Source of the DNA: Shewanella electrica
GTDB taxonomy: Bacteria > Pseudomonadota > Gammaproteobacteria > Enterobacterales > Shewanellaceae
Direction of reading: 5' to 3'
NCBI RefSeq assembly: GCF_022321485.1
Contig: NZ_JAKOGG010000010.1
Span: forward strand, 1-64,000
DNA: 64,000 nt
Both the position numbers and the translations under genes were made by a program. Shown one piece after another: positions 37,211 through 47,237 of this stretch. The notes beneath the pieces are model-generated. The model did not search any database. It worked only from the letters and a program-made list of their open reading frames with translations, and had not been told where the DNA came from. How positions within the stretch are numbered: position 1 is the first letter of the stretch; every line of letters starts with the position of its first letter.

Positions 37211-39562
37211 ATGCTAATCATCACATCGCCTATGAAACTTATTAATTTGCTGGTGGGCACGGCTACCGCGCTGACGTTGCTGAGCGGTTGCGCCACCTCT
37301 GAACCTGCGACACCGAGCCAATCCATGCTGACCTTACAACAGATTTTCCATGATAAAGCCTTTAAGCCAGAGCGGGCACCGTACTTTCGTTGGCTCGATG
37401 ATGGCAGTGGTTACACTGTGCTGGAGTCGCGCGATAAAAGCGCTGAAAAACCTAAGCCGGGCGAGGAAGAGGAACACGGCGTTAAAGGCAGCGACATTGT
37501 GTTTTATCAGGCCGATGGCACTGGCCGTAAGGTGTTGGTATCGCTGGAACAGTTGACGCCAAAAGATGCCAAAGAAGCGCTGACCATTGAAGACTACCGT
37601 TGGTCAGACGATGGCAACTGGTTGCTGGTATTTACCAATGCCGAGAAAGTGTGGCGCAGCCGTAGCCGTGGTGATTACTGGGTCTTGAACTTAAAAACCA
37701 ACCAATTGCAGCAAGTTGGTGGCGCGACGCCAGAAGGCAAATCGCTAATGTTTGCTAAGTTCTCGCCCGACAGCCAGCGAGTGGCCTATGTGCAGCACAA
37801 CAATATTTTTATGGAATCGCTGACGGGCAAAGATGCCGCCAAGCATAAAGTCACCCAACTGACCTTTGATGGCACAGACAGCTTAATCAACGGCCATTTT
37901 GATTGGGTGTACGAAGAGGAATTTACCATTCGCGATGGTTTTGAGTGGAGCCCAGACAGCCAAAACATCGCTTATTGGCAGCTTGATAGCAGCGGCGTGA
38001 AGCAGTTCACCATGATTAACAACACTGATGCGCTGTATCCGACTATCACTCAGTTTCCATACCCGAAAGCGGGCGAGCAAAACTCGGCGGTGCGCATCGG
38101 CGTGGTGAATATCAACGATGCTAAAACCCGCTGGGCGCCATTGCCGGGCGATAATCGCGACCGTTACGTGCCGCGCATTAGCTGGGCAGGCACTAGCGCT
38201 GCGGTGATGATCCAAGATGTGAATCGGCCGCAAAACAGCAACGTTTTACGCCTGTTTGATTGGCAGCATGAACAGCTCAGCACCATTTTGACCGAACACG
38301 ACGATGCGTTTTTAGAGTGGTATTACAGCGCCGAGTGGGAAAAAGACGGCAGCCACTTTATCTGGCACAGCGAACGTGACGGCTGGCGCCACCTGTATCG
38401 CGTATCGCGCGATGGCAAAAGTGTGGTTGATTTAACGCCGGGCGCGTATGACATTGTCGATCTGCTTACCCTGAACGAAGCCACCAACAGCTTGTACTTT
38501 ACCGCCTCGCCGGATCATCCCGAGTCGCGTTATCTGTACCGCGCTAATTTGGATGGCACCGGTAAACTTGAGCGGTTAACCCCGGCGCAATTCCAAGGCA
38601 GCAACAGCTACTACATCTCTAAAGATGGCAGCCTAGCGATGCACAGCCATAGCCGCTTTGATGTGCCAAGCAGCAACGAAATTATCAAAGTCGACGGCCA
38701 CCAGACCATTAAAGCGCTGACCGATAATGCTGAGCTGAAAGCCAAATTGGCGACGGTGGATCTGCCTAAACATCAGTTCTTCCAAGTGAACGCCCGTGAT
38801 GGCGTGGCGCTGGATGGCTGGATCATGTTCCCGCCGCATATGGACCCTAACAAAAAATACCCAATTATCTTCTACGTTTACGGCGAACCTTGGGGCTCAA
38901 CCGTGCAAGATCGTTGGGGCGGCGGCAACTACTTATGGTCGAGCATGATGGCGCAACGTGGTTTTATCATGGCGTCGATTGATAACCGTGGCACCCGCGC
39001 ACCCAAAGGCCGCGACTGGCGCAAATCGATCTATAAAAAGATCGGCAGTATCACCGTGCGCGATCAAGTGGATGCCTTGGATGCAATGGCTAAACGTTGG
39101 AACGTGATTGATACCGAGCGCGTTGGCGTGTGGGGTCATTCCGGCGGTGGCAGCTCAACGCTGAACTTGCTGTTCCGCCACGGTGATAAATTCAAAGTCG
39201 GCGCGGCGTTTGCGCCAGTGGCGGATATTCACCTGTACGATTCCATCTATCAGGAGCGTTACTCAGGTAACCCGAACACTGACCCTGACAGCTACATCCA
39301 AACGTCACCGATCACCTTTGCTAAGGATCTTACTGGTCACTTGCTGCTGGTGCATGGCACCGGTGATGACAACGTGCATTACCAAGGCACTGAAAAGCTG
39401 ATCAACGAGTTGGTGAAACATAACAAGCAGTTTGAGTTTATGTCTTATCCGAACCGCACCCATTCGCTGTCGGAAGGCGCGGGCACCTCGCTGCATCTGA
39501 TGACGTTAAAAACCGAATTCTTTGAAAAGTATCTCAAACCTGAAACTAACGCCGCTAACTAG
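37211..39562 (+). CDS. S9B dipeptidyl-peptidase IV, lipoprotein
   Basis: The protein has 783 residues (776 from ATG 37232, no strong ribosome site for either). A signal with lipobox L-S-G-C anchors it in the envelope. The first two thirds form an eight-bladed beta-propeller (repeated Y-x-W-S-x-D/P and W-S-P-D-S-Q-N-I). The C-terminal alpha/beta hydrolase has the catalytic serine in GVWGHSGGGSS, the aspartate in VHGTGDDNVHYQ and the histidine in YPNRTHSLSEG. It cleaves X-Pro dipeptides from peptide N-termini. A clear terminator follows. Confidence 0.92.
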   Translation: MLIITSPMKLINLLVGTATALTLLSGCATSEPATPSQSMLTLQQIFHDKAFKPERAPYFRWLDDGSGYTVLESRDKSAEKPKPGEEEEHGVKGSDIVFYQADGTGRKVLVSLEQLTPKDAKEALTIEDYRWSDDGNWLLVFTNAEKVWRSRSRGDYWVLNLKTNQLQQVGGATPEGKSLMFAKFSPDSQRVAYVQHNNIFMESLTGKDAAKHKVTQLTFDGTDSLINGHFDWVYEEEFTIRDGFEWSPDSQNIAYWQLDSSGVKQFTMINNTDALYPTITQFPYPKAGEQNSAVRIGVVNINDAKTRWAPLPGDNRDRYVPRISWAGTSAAVMIQDVNRPQNSNVLRLFDWQHEQLSTILTEHDDAFLEWYYSAEWEKDGSHFIWHSERDGWRHLYRVSRDGKSVVDLTPGAYDIVDLLTLNEATNSLYFTASPDHPESRYLYRANLDGTGKLERLTPAQFQGSNSYYISKDGSLAMHSHSRFDVPSSNEIIKVDGHQTIKALTDNAELKAKLATVDLPKHQFFQVNARDGVALDGWIMFPPHMDPNKKYPIIFYVYGEPWGSTVQDRWGGGNYLWSSMMAQRGFIMASIDNRGTRAPKGRDWRKSIYKKIGSITVRDQVDALDAMAKRWNVIDTERVGVWGHSGGGSSTLNLLFRHGDKFKVGAAFAPVADIHLYDSIYQERYSGNPNTDPDSYIQTSPITFAKDLTGHLLLVHGTGDDNVHYQGTEKLINELVKHNKQFEFMSYPNRTHSLSEGAGTSLHLMTLKTEFFEKYLKPETNAAN

Positions 39563-39583
39563 CATCTGCGTATTCAGCTAAGC

Positions 39584-39616
39584 AAAAGCCCCACCAATCA
39601 CTGGCGGGGCTTTTTG
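39584..39616 (+). terminator. Terminator after the S9B peptidase gene
   Basis: AAAGCCCC(A)CCA pairs with TGG(C)GGGGCTTT and is followed by a T tract. Confidence 0.8.
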
Positions 39617-39619
39617 TTT

Positions 39620-39687
39620 GCTTACAGCTTATCGCTCTCGGCTTACCGCTTAACGCTTATCGCTTATCGCTTATCGCTTACAGCTTA
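39620..39687. repeat. Short cttatcgctta-type tandem repeats
   Basis: Imperfect repeats of cttatcgctt and cttaccgctt run for about 65 bases between the convergent S9B and yghU genes. The inverse motif (ggtaagcggtaag) recurs at 41876-41920, past the GH43 gene. Confidence 0.8.
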
Positions 39688-39690
39688 AAG

Positions 39691-40557
39691 CTAATCCGCT
39701 GGCTTCAACGCCAACACCTGATCAATATCCGCTGCGCTATGGCGCTCAGCCAATTTTTCCCAAGGTTCGCCCATCACTCGGTTAACTATGCGGCCGCGTT
39801 GCACCGCTTCGCGGGCTTCCAACTGTTTCGCCCAACGTACCACATGCTTATAGGTATGCACCTGTAAAAACTCGGCAGCATCATACGCCTTACCGAGCAC
39901 AAGATTGCCATACCAAGGCCAAATCGCCATATCAGCAATGGTGTAGTCTTCACCGGTGATATAAGTGTGGTGCGCCAGTTGTTTATCTAACACATCCAGT
40001 TGGCGTTTCACTTCCATGGCGAAGCGGTTAATCGGGTACTCTTGCTTCTCATCAGCATAGGCATAGAAATGGCCAAAACCACCGCCTAAAAACGGTGCCG
40101 AGCCTTGCGCCCAAAACAACCAGTTAAAGGTTTGTGTTCTTGCCGGGCCGCTAGCAGGCAGAAACTGGCCAAATTTTTCCGCAAGGTGCACCAGTATCGA
40201 CGCCGATTCAAACACATTCACTGGCGCATCACCGGAACGATCCACCAACGCGGGAATTTTGGAGTTGGGATTCACCGCCACAAACCCGGATGAGAATTGA
40301 TCTGAATCGCCAATGTTGATCAGGTGCGCATCGTATTCAGCGTCGTTAATGCCGAGCGCTAACAGCTCTTCAAACAGGATGGTAACTTTTTGACCGTTGG
40401 GCGTTCCCAATGAATACAGTTGAAATGGGTGCTCGCCTACCGGCAATACTCTTTCAAATCTGGCGCCCGCTTCAGGCCGATTGATATTGGCCCATTGGTT
40501 GCCCGAGCTTGGTTCATTTTTCCAAATTTTAGGCGGTACATATTGCTTGTCGCTCAT
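39691..40557 (-). CDS. yghU: Glutathione-dependent disulfide-bond oxidoreductase YghU
   Basis: The 288-residue protein matches E. coli YghU in length and sequence pattern: an N-terminal extension (YVPPKIWKNEP), a thioredoxin-like domain with FQLYSLGTPNGQKVTILFEE and PNSKIPALVD, and a C-terminal all-helical GST domain (ITGEDYTIADMAIWPWYG). YghU binds two glutathione molecules and reduces disulfides such as hydroxyethyl disulfide. It lies alone between short repeats. Confidence 0.93.
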   Translation of the reverse strand: MSDKQYVPPKIWKNEPSSGNQWANINRPEAGARFERVLPVGEHPFQLYSLGTPNGQKVTILFEELLALGINDAEYDAHLINIGDSDQFSSGFVAVNPNSKIPALVDRSGDAPVNVFESASILVHLAEKFGQFLPASGPARTQTFNWLFWAQGSAPFLGGGFGHFYAYADEKQEYPINRFAMEVKRQLDVLDKQLAHHTYITGEDYTIADMAIWPWYGNLVLGKAYDAAEFLQVHTYKHVVRWAKQLEAREAVQRGRIVNRVMGEPWEKLAERHSAADIDQVLALKPAD

Positions 40558-40836
40558 CTACATCCCCCTTGTGTCGCAGTGATTTAGGTAAATCTAACAG
40601 CTAAACCTTAACTACACAGCATATTACTGATTTATATCTCGCTGTTCAAAATTCAATATAACCATATGAAATTAAAAGGTAATAAATGATTAAGGAATAA
40701 GTAATAATCAATGTCGACTTATCATCCCATGCGCCAGCGCACAGTTCGACCTTAATAGCGGTACCTTTATTGTTATTACAATATTAACATTGGTGGTTTA
40801 TGGCTAATATCAGTCGCCAGCAAAACGAGGAACCCA
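40558..40836. other. Divergent spacer before yghU and the GH43 gene
   Basis: About 280 AT-rich bases with promoters for both genes. No operator or repeat was recognised. Confidence 0.4.
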
Positions 40837-41862
40837 ATGTCCACATTACGCCGAACATGCTCCTTGGCAGTGAAACTGCTCCCTGTGTTACTGCTCAGCT
40901 TTAGCAACGCGCAGGCTAACGATAACCTGAATATTGATAACCCGATTGTGCCGCAAGCCGCCGATCCATTTATCTACCGCGATGCCAGCACAGGTTGCTA
41001 CAACATGATTGCCACCGCGCCTAAGTTCGACTATTTGGCGATTCGCCAAGCGTGCGAGCTGAATGATCTGAAGATCGCTGTGCCAAAAATCATCTGGCGT
41101 AAAAATGCCACCGGCCCGATGAGCGACACCATTTGGGCGCCAGAGCTGCACCGCATTGATAACGTGTGGTACATCTATTTTGCTGCCGGTATTGCCAACC
41201 AACCGGGCAATATCCGCATGTATGTGCTGTCTAACCCCAATCCTGATCCAACTCAAGGCAGTTGGAAGGAAGAAGGCCGCATCAAAACCCCGTGGGACAG
41301 TTTCTCGCTTGATGCCACCACCTTTGCCCACAACGGCAAACGTTATCTGATTTGGGCGCAGCAAGATCAAGCCCGCAGCTACAATTCTGCCTTGTGGATT
41401 GCCGAAATGGACTCGCCCACCAGCATTACTGGCCCAGTGGTTAAGCTAAGCGAACCAGAACTCGATTGGGAAGTGCAAGGCTATAAAGTGAATGAAGGTG
41501 CCGCCGTGATAGAACGTAACGGCCGCGTGTTTGTTACCTATTCTGCCAGCGCCACCGATGAACGCTACGCCATGGGTTTGTTGTGGGCCGATGCCGGTAG
41601 CGATCTGCTCGACAGCAAAAGCTGGCACAAAAGCCCAACACCAGTATTTACCACCAACGCTACTGTGGGGCGTTTTGGCCCCGGCCACAACAGCTTTGTG
41701 TTGGCCGAAGATGGTAAAACCGACTTAATGATCTACCACGCCCGTAACTACAAAGAGCTGCGTGGTAATCCGCTGACCGACCCGAACCGTCATGCCCGCG
41801 CCCGCGCGTTGTATTGGGATGCCAACGGCTTTCCTGTATTCCAGCAAGAGCTAGGAGATTAA
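40837..41862 (+). CDS. Exported family 43 glycoside hydrolase
   Basis: The protein has 341 residues with a signal peptide ending AQAN. The five-bladed propeller signature of GH43 is present: the base aspartate in QAADPFIYRD, the pKa-tuning aspartate in FSLDATTF and the acid glutamate in KVNEGAAVIE, with W-A-P-E-L and H-N-S-F blades. It probably acts on arabinose- or xylose-containing glycans; the exact linkage cannot be told. It is not linked to transport or sugar catabolism genes here. Confidence 0.85.
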   Translation: MSTLRRTCSLAVKLLPVLLLSFSNAQANDNLNIDNPIVPQAADPFIYRDASTGCYNMIATAPKFDYLAIRQACELNDLKIAVPKIIWRKNATGPMSDTIWAPELHRIDNVWYIYFAAGIANQPGNIRMYVLSNPNPDPTQGSWKEEGRIKTPWDSFSLDATTFAHNGKRYLIWAQQDQARSYNSALWIAEMDSPTSITGPVVKLSEPELDWEVQGYKVNEGAAVIERNGRVFVTYSASATDERYAMGLLWADAGSDLLDSKSWHKSPTPVFTTNATVGRFGPGHNSFVLAEDGKTDLMIYHARNYKELRGNPLTDPNRHARARALYWDANGFPVFQQELGD

Positions 41863-41875
41863 CGGCGGAACTATA

Positions 41876-41920
41876 AGCCGTAAGCGGTAAGTTGTAAGCG
41901 GTCGGCGGTAAGTAGTAAGC
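41876..41920. repeat. Short ggtaag/gcggtaag tandem repeats
   Basis: Imperfect gcggtaagt/gtaagc units directly after the GH43 gene. They are the reverse complement of the motif at 39620-39687. Confidence 0.75.
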
Positions 41921-42281
41921 CAATGGCGGTGTCTTGTGTGGTAGTGGCAAGGCGCCGCTTTTTGTTGGGCAAGGTGCTGCTATTCATCATCCATCAGAGC
42001 TTCCGTTGGCGAATATGCTCTTCAACAAAATATTCTGCGGCATTCATTCGGGCTATTGGTGGCGAATGACTTCACCGCCCATCATCTGTTTGCCTAAATC
42101 CCGCTCTGTCTGCCGTAAAAACGATAAACAAAGGTCAACAGCCGCTACAGCCATGCATCAAGCGCGCTTTGGGCGGGTGCCTGCGCATAAAGAATGCTGG
42201 CTCATTCGCGCTGCCCCTAGAATGCCAGCCGTGCTGAGATGGCTGCCAACTGCCGCATTCAGCGAGGCAAATTTACTGAAA

Positions 42282-42297
42282 TGTGATCGATATCTCA
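42282..42297. promoter_or_regulatory. CRP-like site 1 upstream of fdnG
   Basis: TGTGA-TCGATA-TCTCA, one mismatch from the CRP palindrome. It lies about 405 bases before the fdnG ATG. Confidence 0.5.
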
Positions 42298-42348
42298 TTT
42301 GATAAATCACTCATAAAAGCAGCAATTCGGCCGAAAGTGGTGGCAATT

Positions 42349-42364
42349 AGTGATCGATGTCACT
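42349..42364. promoter_or_regulatory. CRP-like site 2 upstream of fdnG
   Basis: AGTGA-TCGATG-TCACT is a perfect inverted repeat matching the CRP core GTGA-N6-TCAC. Confidence 0.6.
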
Positions 42365-42536
42365 CGTTTGTGAGCGCGGTGGCACATATTGGTCAAAATA
42401 GGCAATTTGCTTTAGACAATATGTCCACAGATTAAAAGTGGTTAAATCTATAGTTAATACTTACTTTTGTTGGATATTTAGCGATTCATATAGATTGACA
42501 TCTATATATTAGTGTTTTGTGTTTCTCGCTGCCGCG

Positions 42537-42552
42537 TGTGACTGATGTCACA
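42537..42552. promoter_or_regulatory. CRP site 3 upstream of fdnG
   Basis: TGTGA-CTGATG-TCACA is an exact match to the CRP consensus TGTGA-N6-TCACA. It lies 135 bases before the fdnG ATG. In Shewanella, CRP activates anaerobic respiratory genes. Confidence 0.75.
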
Positions 42553-42686
42553 TGTCATAATTTGTTATCTATCGTCTGTTTTTAGGATAATCGCGCTGTG
42601 AGTAAAGGGCGCTTTTTAGCCTTTTATTCTTGTCTGCAGTCGTGAAGCTGCAGTTGGAGAGCACATAACTAAAGAGAGTGTGTGAA

Positions 42687-45600
42687 ATGACATTGAACAG
42701 ACGACAGTTTTTCAAACTGTGCGCGGCCGGAGCGGCAACCTCAGCGATTTCAGCGCTGGGATTGATGTCCGAGAAGGCCTATGCCGCAGTGCGAGAATTT
42801 AAGCTGCTCAGAGCCAAAGAAACCCGCAACAACTGCCCGTATTGCTCGGTAGGTTGTGGCCTGCTGATGTACAGCCAAGGCAGCGGTGGTAAAAACTCTG
42901 AACATGCAATTTTCCATATTGAAGGTGATGCCGACCATCCGGTAAACCGTGGCGCATTGTGCCCGAAAGGCGCAGGCCTGGTGGACTATGTGAACAGTCC
43001 ACACCGTTTGGAATACCCAGAGTATCGTGCTCCGGGCAGCAACAAGTGGCAACGTATCAGCTGGGAAGAAGCTTTCGCGCGCATCGGGCGTTTGATGAAA
43101 GATGACCGTGATGCCAACCTGATTGAGAAAAACGCTGATGGCGTAACTGTAAACCGTTGGTTGACTACCGGGATGATGACTTCATCAGGTATGTCCAACG
43201 AGAGTGGCATTGCAACGCAAAAGTTTGCACGTTCACTCGGCCTTGTTGCCATCGATACCATTGCACGTAACTGACACTCCCCAACGGTAGCAAGTCTTGC
43301 TCCAACATTTGGGCGTGGTGCCATGACCAACCACTGGATCGACATCAAAAATTCTAACGTAGTGATTATTATGGGCGGTAACGCTGCAGAAGCTCACCCT
43401 GTCGGCTTTGGCTGGGTTACAGAAGCGATGCAACATAATAATGCCAAACTGGTTGTGGTTGACCCTCGTTTCAACCGTAGCGCGTCTTTGGCCGATCACT
43501 ATGCCCCAATCCGCTCAGGAACTGACATTGCGTTCCTTCTGGGTGTGATCCGCTATTTGACCACCACTGACCAAGTTAACTTCGACTATGTGAAGGCTTA
43601 CACCAACGCCAGCTATCTGGTGCGGGATGACTTTGACTTCCACGATGGTCTGTTCTCTGGCTTTGATGAAGAAAAAGGCGACTACAACAAAGAATCGTGG
43701 TTCTACCAACTCGACGACGATGGCTATGCCAAAGTGGATGAAACCCTTGAGCATCCGCGTTGCGTGTGGAACTTGCTGAAACAGCACGTAGAACGTTACG
43801 ACTTCGAAACCGTAAGCAACATCACCGGTACCCCGGTAGCAGACTACAAAGTCGTTTGCGAGATGATTGCGAGCACCCACACCAAAGATCGCGTTGCTAC
43901 CTTTATGTATGCGTTGGGCTGGACCCACCACAGTAAAGGCGCGCAGAACATCCGTACCATGGCGATGGTGCAGTTGATTCTGGGTAACATTGGTCAATTG
44001 GGCGGTGGTGTGAACGCATTGCGTGGTCACGCCAACGTGCAGGGCGCAACCGACATGGGTCTGCTAGCGCAGAGCTTGCCGGGTTACGTCAAACTGCCAA
44101 GCGATAAAGAACCAACCTTGGCTGACCACTTGGCGGCGCATACGCCAAAACCTTTGCGTCCAGGTCAAACCAACTACTGGCAAAACTATCCTAAGTTCTA
44201 CGTATCCTTGCTGAAAGCGTTCTGGGGCGACAACGCTACACCAGAAAACGACTTCGGTTATGACTGGATGCCGAAATGGGATCAGATGTATGACTTCGGT
44301 AAATACCTCGACATGATGTACCGCGGTCAGATCAACGGTTGTATTGTGCAGGGTGTTAACGCAATTAACTCCATGCCTAACCGTAACAAGAACTTGAAAG
44401 CACTGAGCCAACTGAAATATCTGGTGGTGCTGGATAACTTGTCATCTGAAACTGCCACCTTCTGGCAAAACGAGCCGGGCTACAACGAAGTGGATACTGC
44501 CAGTATCCAAACCGAAGTATTCCGTCTGCCAACGACCTGTTTTGCGGAAGAAGAAGGTTCCATCGTTAACTCTGGTCGCTGGATGCAATGGCACTATAAA
44601 GGCGCGAATGCACCGGGCGAAGCGATGGCTGACTCAGAAATCGTTTCTGGCATTCTGATGGAGTTGAAAAAACTCTATGCAGAAGAGGGCGGTCGTCTGC
44701 CTGAGCCAGTGAAAGCGGTTAACTGGGAATACACCGACAAGCACAACCCAAGCTCAATTGAGCTGACCAAAGAGTTGAACGGTTACGATGTGAACACCGG
44801 TCGTCAAGTCAGCAGCTTCGCTGAACTGAAAGCCGATGGTAGCACTGCCTGTGGTTGCTGGTTGTACGCTGGTTCTTGGACCGAGCAAGGTAACCAGATG
44901 GATCGCCGTGATAACCACGACCCATCAGGCAAAGGTATCACCCCGGGCTGGGCGTTTGCATGGCCAGTAAACCGTCGTGTGCTGTACAACCGTGCTTCTT
45001 GTGACGTGAACGGTAAACCGTGGGATCCAAACCGCACCATCGTTGAGTGGAAAGACGGCAAGTGGGAAGGCATCGACGTGCCTGACTTCAATGCTAAGTT
45101 GAATCCACAAGACAGTGCGCACCCATTCATCATGCAGCCTGAAGGTGTCGGTCGTTTGTTCGCCCTGAAACTGCTGAAAGAAGGTCCGTTCCCTGAACAC
45201 TACGAGCCAGTGGAATCACCAATTGGTACCAACCCATTGCATCCAAAAGTGGTGCACAGCCCTGTGCTGCGTTGGTTTGAAGGTGTGAAAGACACCATAG
45301 GTACTAAAGAGGAATTCCCGTACGCCTGTACCACTTACTCGCTCACTGAACACTTTAACTTCTGGACGACGCACTGCCGTTTGGCAGCGATCTCTATGCC
45401 AGAGACCTTTGTGGAAATGAACGAGACATTGGCAGCAGAAAAAGGCATCAAGAACGGCGATTTGGTGAAAGTTAGCTCGAAACGTGGCCACATCTTCACT
45501 AAAGCCTTGGTGACCAAGCGTTTGCGTCCGCTGAACGTGAACGGTCAAGTCGTACATACCTTAGGTATTCCGCGTCACGGCAGCCATAACGCCCTGACCA

Positions 45601-45707
45601 AGAAAGCCTATACCTGTAACGTACTGACGACCGAAATGGGTGATGCGAACACTGGTGTTCCTGAGTACAAAGCGTTCTTGGTGAACGTTGAGAAGGCGGA
45701 GGTCTGA
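42687..45707 (+). CDS. fdnG: Formate dehydrogenase catalytic subunit with selenocysteine (FdnG/FdoG type)
   Basis: One gene is read through an in-frame TGA at 43272-43274, decoded as selenocysteine at residue 196, the position of Sec in E. coli FdnG. The product has about 1006 residues. It carries a Tat signal (NRRQFFKLC), a [4Fe-4S] motif CPYCSVGC, the molybdopterin guanine dinucleotide fold with R-N-U-H at the active site, and C-terminal domain motifs. It oxidises formate in the periplasm and passes electrons through FdnH and FdnI to quinone. ATG 42687 is chosen (AGAGAG site 8 bases upstream) rather than GTG 42678. A SECIS hairpin follows the TGA. Confidence 0.96.
43272..43303 (+). promoter_or_regulatory. 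SECIS element for selenocysteine at the fdnG TGA
   Basis: The TGA (43272-43274) is followed by 11 bases and then a hairpin at 43286-43303: GG, a bulged T at 43288, five base pairs (AGCAA/TTGCT) and an apical GTC loop. The spacing, the bulged U and GU in the loop are the hallmarks of the SelB-binding hairpin known for E. coli fdhF and fdnG. Confidence 0.9.
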
Positions 45708-45709
45708 TA

Positions 45710-46609
45710 ATGGCAACTCAAGATATTATTCGACGCTCCGGCACTTCGGACGTAACACCAGCCGCGCAAGCACGCGTTGGCGGCGTTAAACAGGTGGCAA
45801 AACTGTTTGATGCAACCAAATGCAATGGCTGTAAAGCGTGTCAGGTAGCTTGTTCCGAGTGGAACGATCTGCGGGAAGAGGTTGGCTCTTTCCAAGGGAC
45901 TTATCAAAACCCAGCTTCTCTCTCTCCGGAATGCTGGACTTTGATGAAGTACAACGAGGTCGAAGCCGACGGCAAGCTACACTGGCAGTTTACCCACAGT
46001 GCGTGTATGCACTGTGCCGATCCTGGTTGTTTAAAAGCGTGTTCTACTGCGGGCGCCATTGTGCAACATGCCAATGGCACGGTGGATTTTGACTCTGACA
46101 AATGTATTGGTTGCGGTTACTGCGCCAGTGCTTGTCCGTTCGACATCCCTAAAATCAGCCCAGTAGACAACAAGGCCTACAAGTGCACCCTGTGTTCAGA
46201 CCGTACCGCCGTTGGCCTTGAGCCATCGTGCGTGAAAACCTGTACCACTGGCGCACTGCGGTTCGGTACTCGCGAAGACATGCTGTTTTATGCAGAGAAA
46301 CGCGTGGCCGAGTTGAAAGATCGTGGCTTCACTAACGCGGGTATTTATAACCCAGCTGGCGTTGGTGGCACGGGTATGGTGATGATCCTGCGTGACATCA
46401 ACGACCCAGAAAGCTACGACATGCCAAAAGATCCACAGATCAAAGTGTCTACTGAACTGTGGCAAGACGTGCTCAAACCCTTGGGTACGGCGGGGATTTT
46501 GGCTACCGCCGGTGTGGCACTGCTGCACCGTATCACTGTAGGTCGCAACATCGTTGAGGAAGACCAACCGGGCTATCGTGCCGAAGACCACGAGGAGGAC
46601 AACCAATGA
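45710..46609 (+). CDS. fdnH: Formate dehydrogenase iron-sulfur subunit
   Basis: The 299-residue protein has four [4Fe-4S] cluster motifs, CNGCKACQVAC, CMHCADPGCLKAC, CIGCGYCASACPF and CTLCSD...CVKTC, which form a wire from the active site to the membrane. A C-terminal transmembrane helix (PLGTAGILATAGVALL) anchors it, as in FdnH and FdoH. It starts two bases after the fdnG stop and overlaps fdnI by four bases (ATGA). Confidence 0.96.
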   Translation: MATQDIIRRSGTSDVTPAAQARVGGVKQVAKLFDATKCNGCKACQVACSEWNDLREEVGSFQGTYQNPASLSPECWTLMKYNEVEADGKLHWQFTHSACMHCADPGCLKACSTAGAIVQHANGTVDFDSDKCIGCGYCASACPFDIPKISPVDNKAYKCTLCSDRTAVGLEPSCVKTCTTGALRFGTREDMLFYAEKRVAELKDRGFTNAGIYNPAGVGGTGMVMILRDINDPESYDMPKDPQIKVSTELWQDVLKPLGTAGILATAGVALLHRITVGRNIVEEDQPGYRAEDHEEDNQ

Positions 46610-47232
46610 AAAAGCAGAAAATGATCGTGCGTCATAAGTTGTTCGACCGTATCTGCCACTGGTTTATTGTGGCGGTAGGTCTGGTAACGTTTTTGACTGG
46701 TTTTTCTTTCTTTTATCCATCATTCCAGTGGTTAGGGGCGATTTCTGGCACACCGCAACTGGCACGCTTTGTTCACCCTATTGCGGGGTTGATGATGTGT
46801 TTGCCATTGCTGCTGATGCTGGTGCGTTACTATAGCCACAACAAATGGGAAAAAACCGACATCGCTTGGTTCAAATCGATCAAGGCGGTGATGTTTGAGG
46901 ACGAAGAGAATATTCCGCCTGTAGGTCACTACAACCCAGGTCAGAAAATTCTGTTCCGCGCCTTTGTGGTGTTTGCAATTGCACTGATCGTTACCGGCAT
47001 CATGATGTGGCAGCCGTACTTTGCGCCATATTTTGAGTCCGACGCGGTAAGCTGGGCAATTCTGATCCACGCATTATGTGCCGTTGGCATGTTGGTTTTT
47101 GTCATAGTGCATTTCTGGATGGCTACCTGGGTAGAAGGTTCTATCACCGGTATGTTGTACGGCAAAGTCTCTTTGGCTTGGGCGCGTAAACACCATCCAT
47201 TGATGGCAAAAGAACACGAAGATAAGGAGTAA
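46606..47232 (+). CDS. fdnI: Formate dehydrogenase cytochrome b556 subunit
   Basis: The 208-residue protein has four transmembrane helices and histidines that would hold two b hemes and the quinone site (for example RICHWFIVAVGLVTFLTGFS, RFVHPIAGLMM, LIHALCAVGMLVF, VIVHFWMATWVEG). It completes the FdnGHI complex in the inner membrane. It starts four bases inside fdnH and ends 5 bases before fdhE. Confidence 0.95.
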   Translation: MKKQKMIVRHKLFDRICHWFIVAVGLVTFLTGFSFFYPSFQWLGAISGTPQLARFVHPIAGLMMCLPLLLMLVRYYSHNKWEKTDIAWFKSIKAVMFEDEENIPPVGHYNPGQKILFRAFVVFAIALIVTGIMMWQPYFAPYFESDAVSWAILIHALCAVGMLVFVIVHFWMATWVEGSITGMLYGKVSLAWARKHHPLMAKEHEDKE

Positions 47233-47237
47233 CAGCT

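Larger units (their letters stand above)
41921..42677. other. Long regulatory and apparently non-coding region before fdnG
   Basis: About 760 bases. The first 300 hold only short frames without recognisable products. The second part is AT-rich and holds three CRP-type sites (42282, 42349, 42537), poly-T/A stretches typical of promoters and a small dyad CTGCAG-N8-CTGCAG (42634-42653) in the probable leader. Confidence 0.5.

Noticed and set aside
41934-42302. 122-aa frame before fdnG
   Set aside because: No family, no ribosome site, and it runs into a CRP-type site; composition is not coding-like.
43272-43274. Stop codon splitting fdnG, suggesting a pseudogene
   Set aside because: It is TGA in R-N-U-H at residue 196 with a SECIS hairpin 11 bases after it, and selA, selB and selC lie nearby. 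It is selenocysteine.
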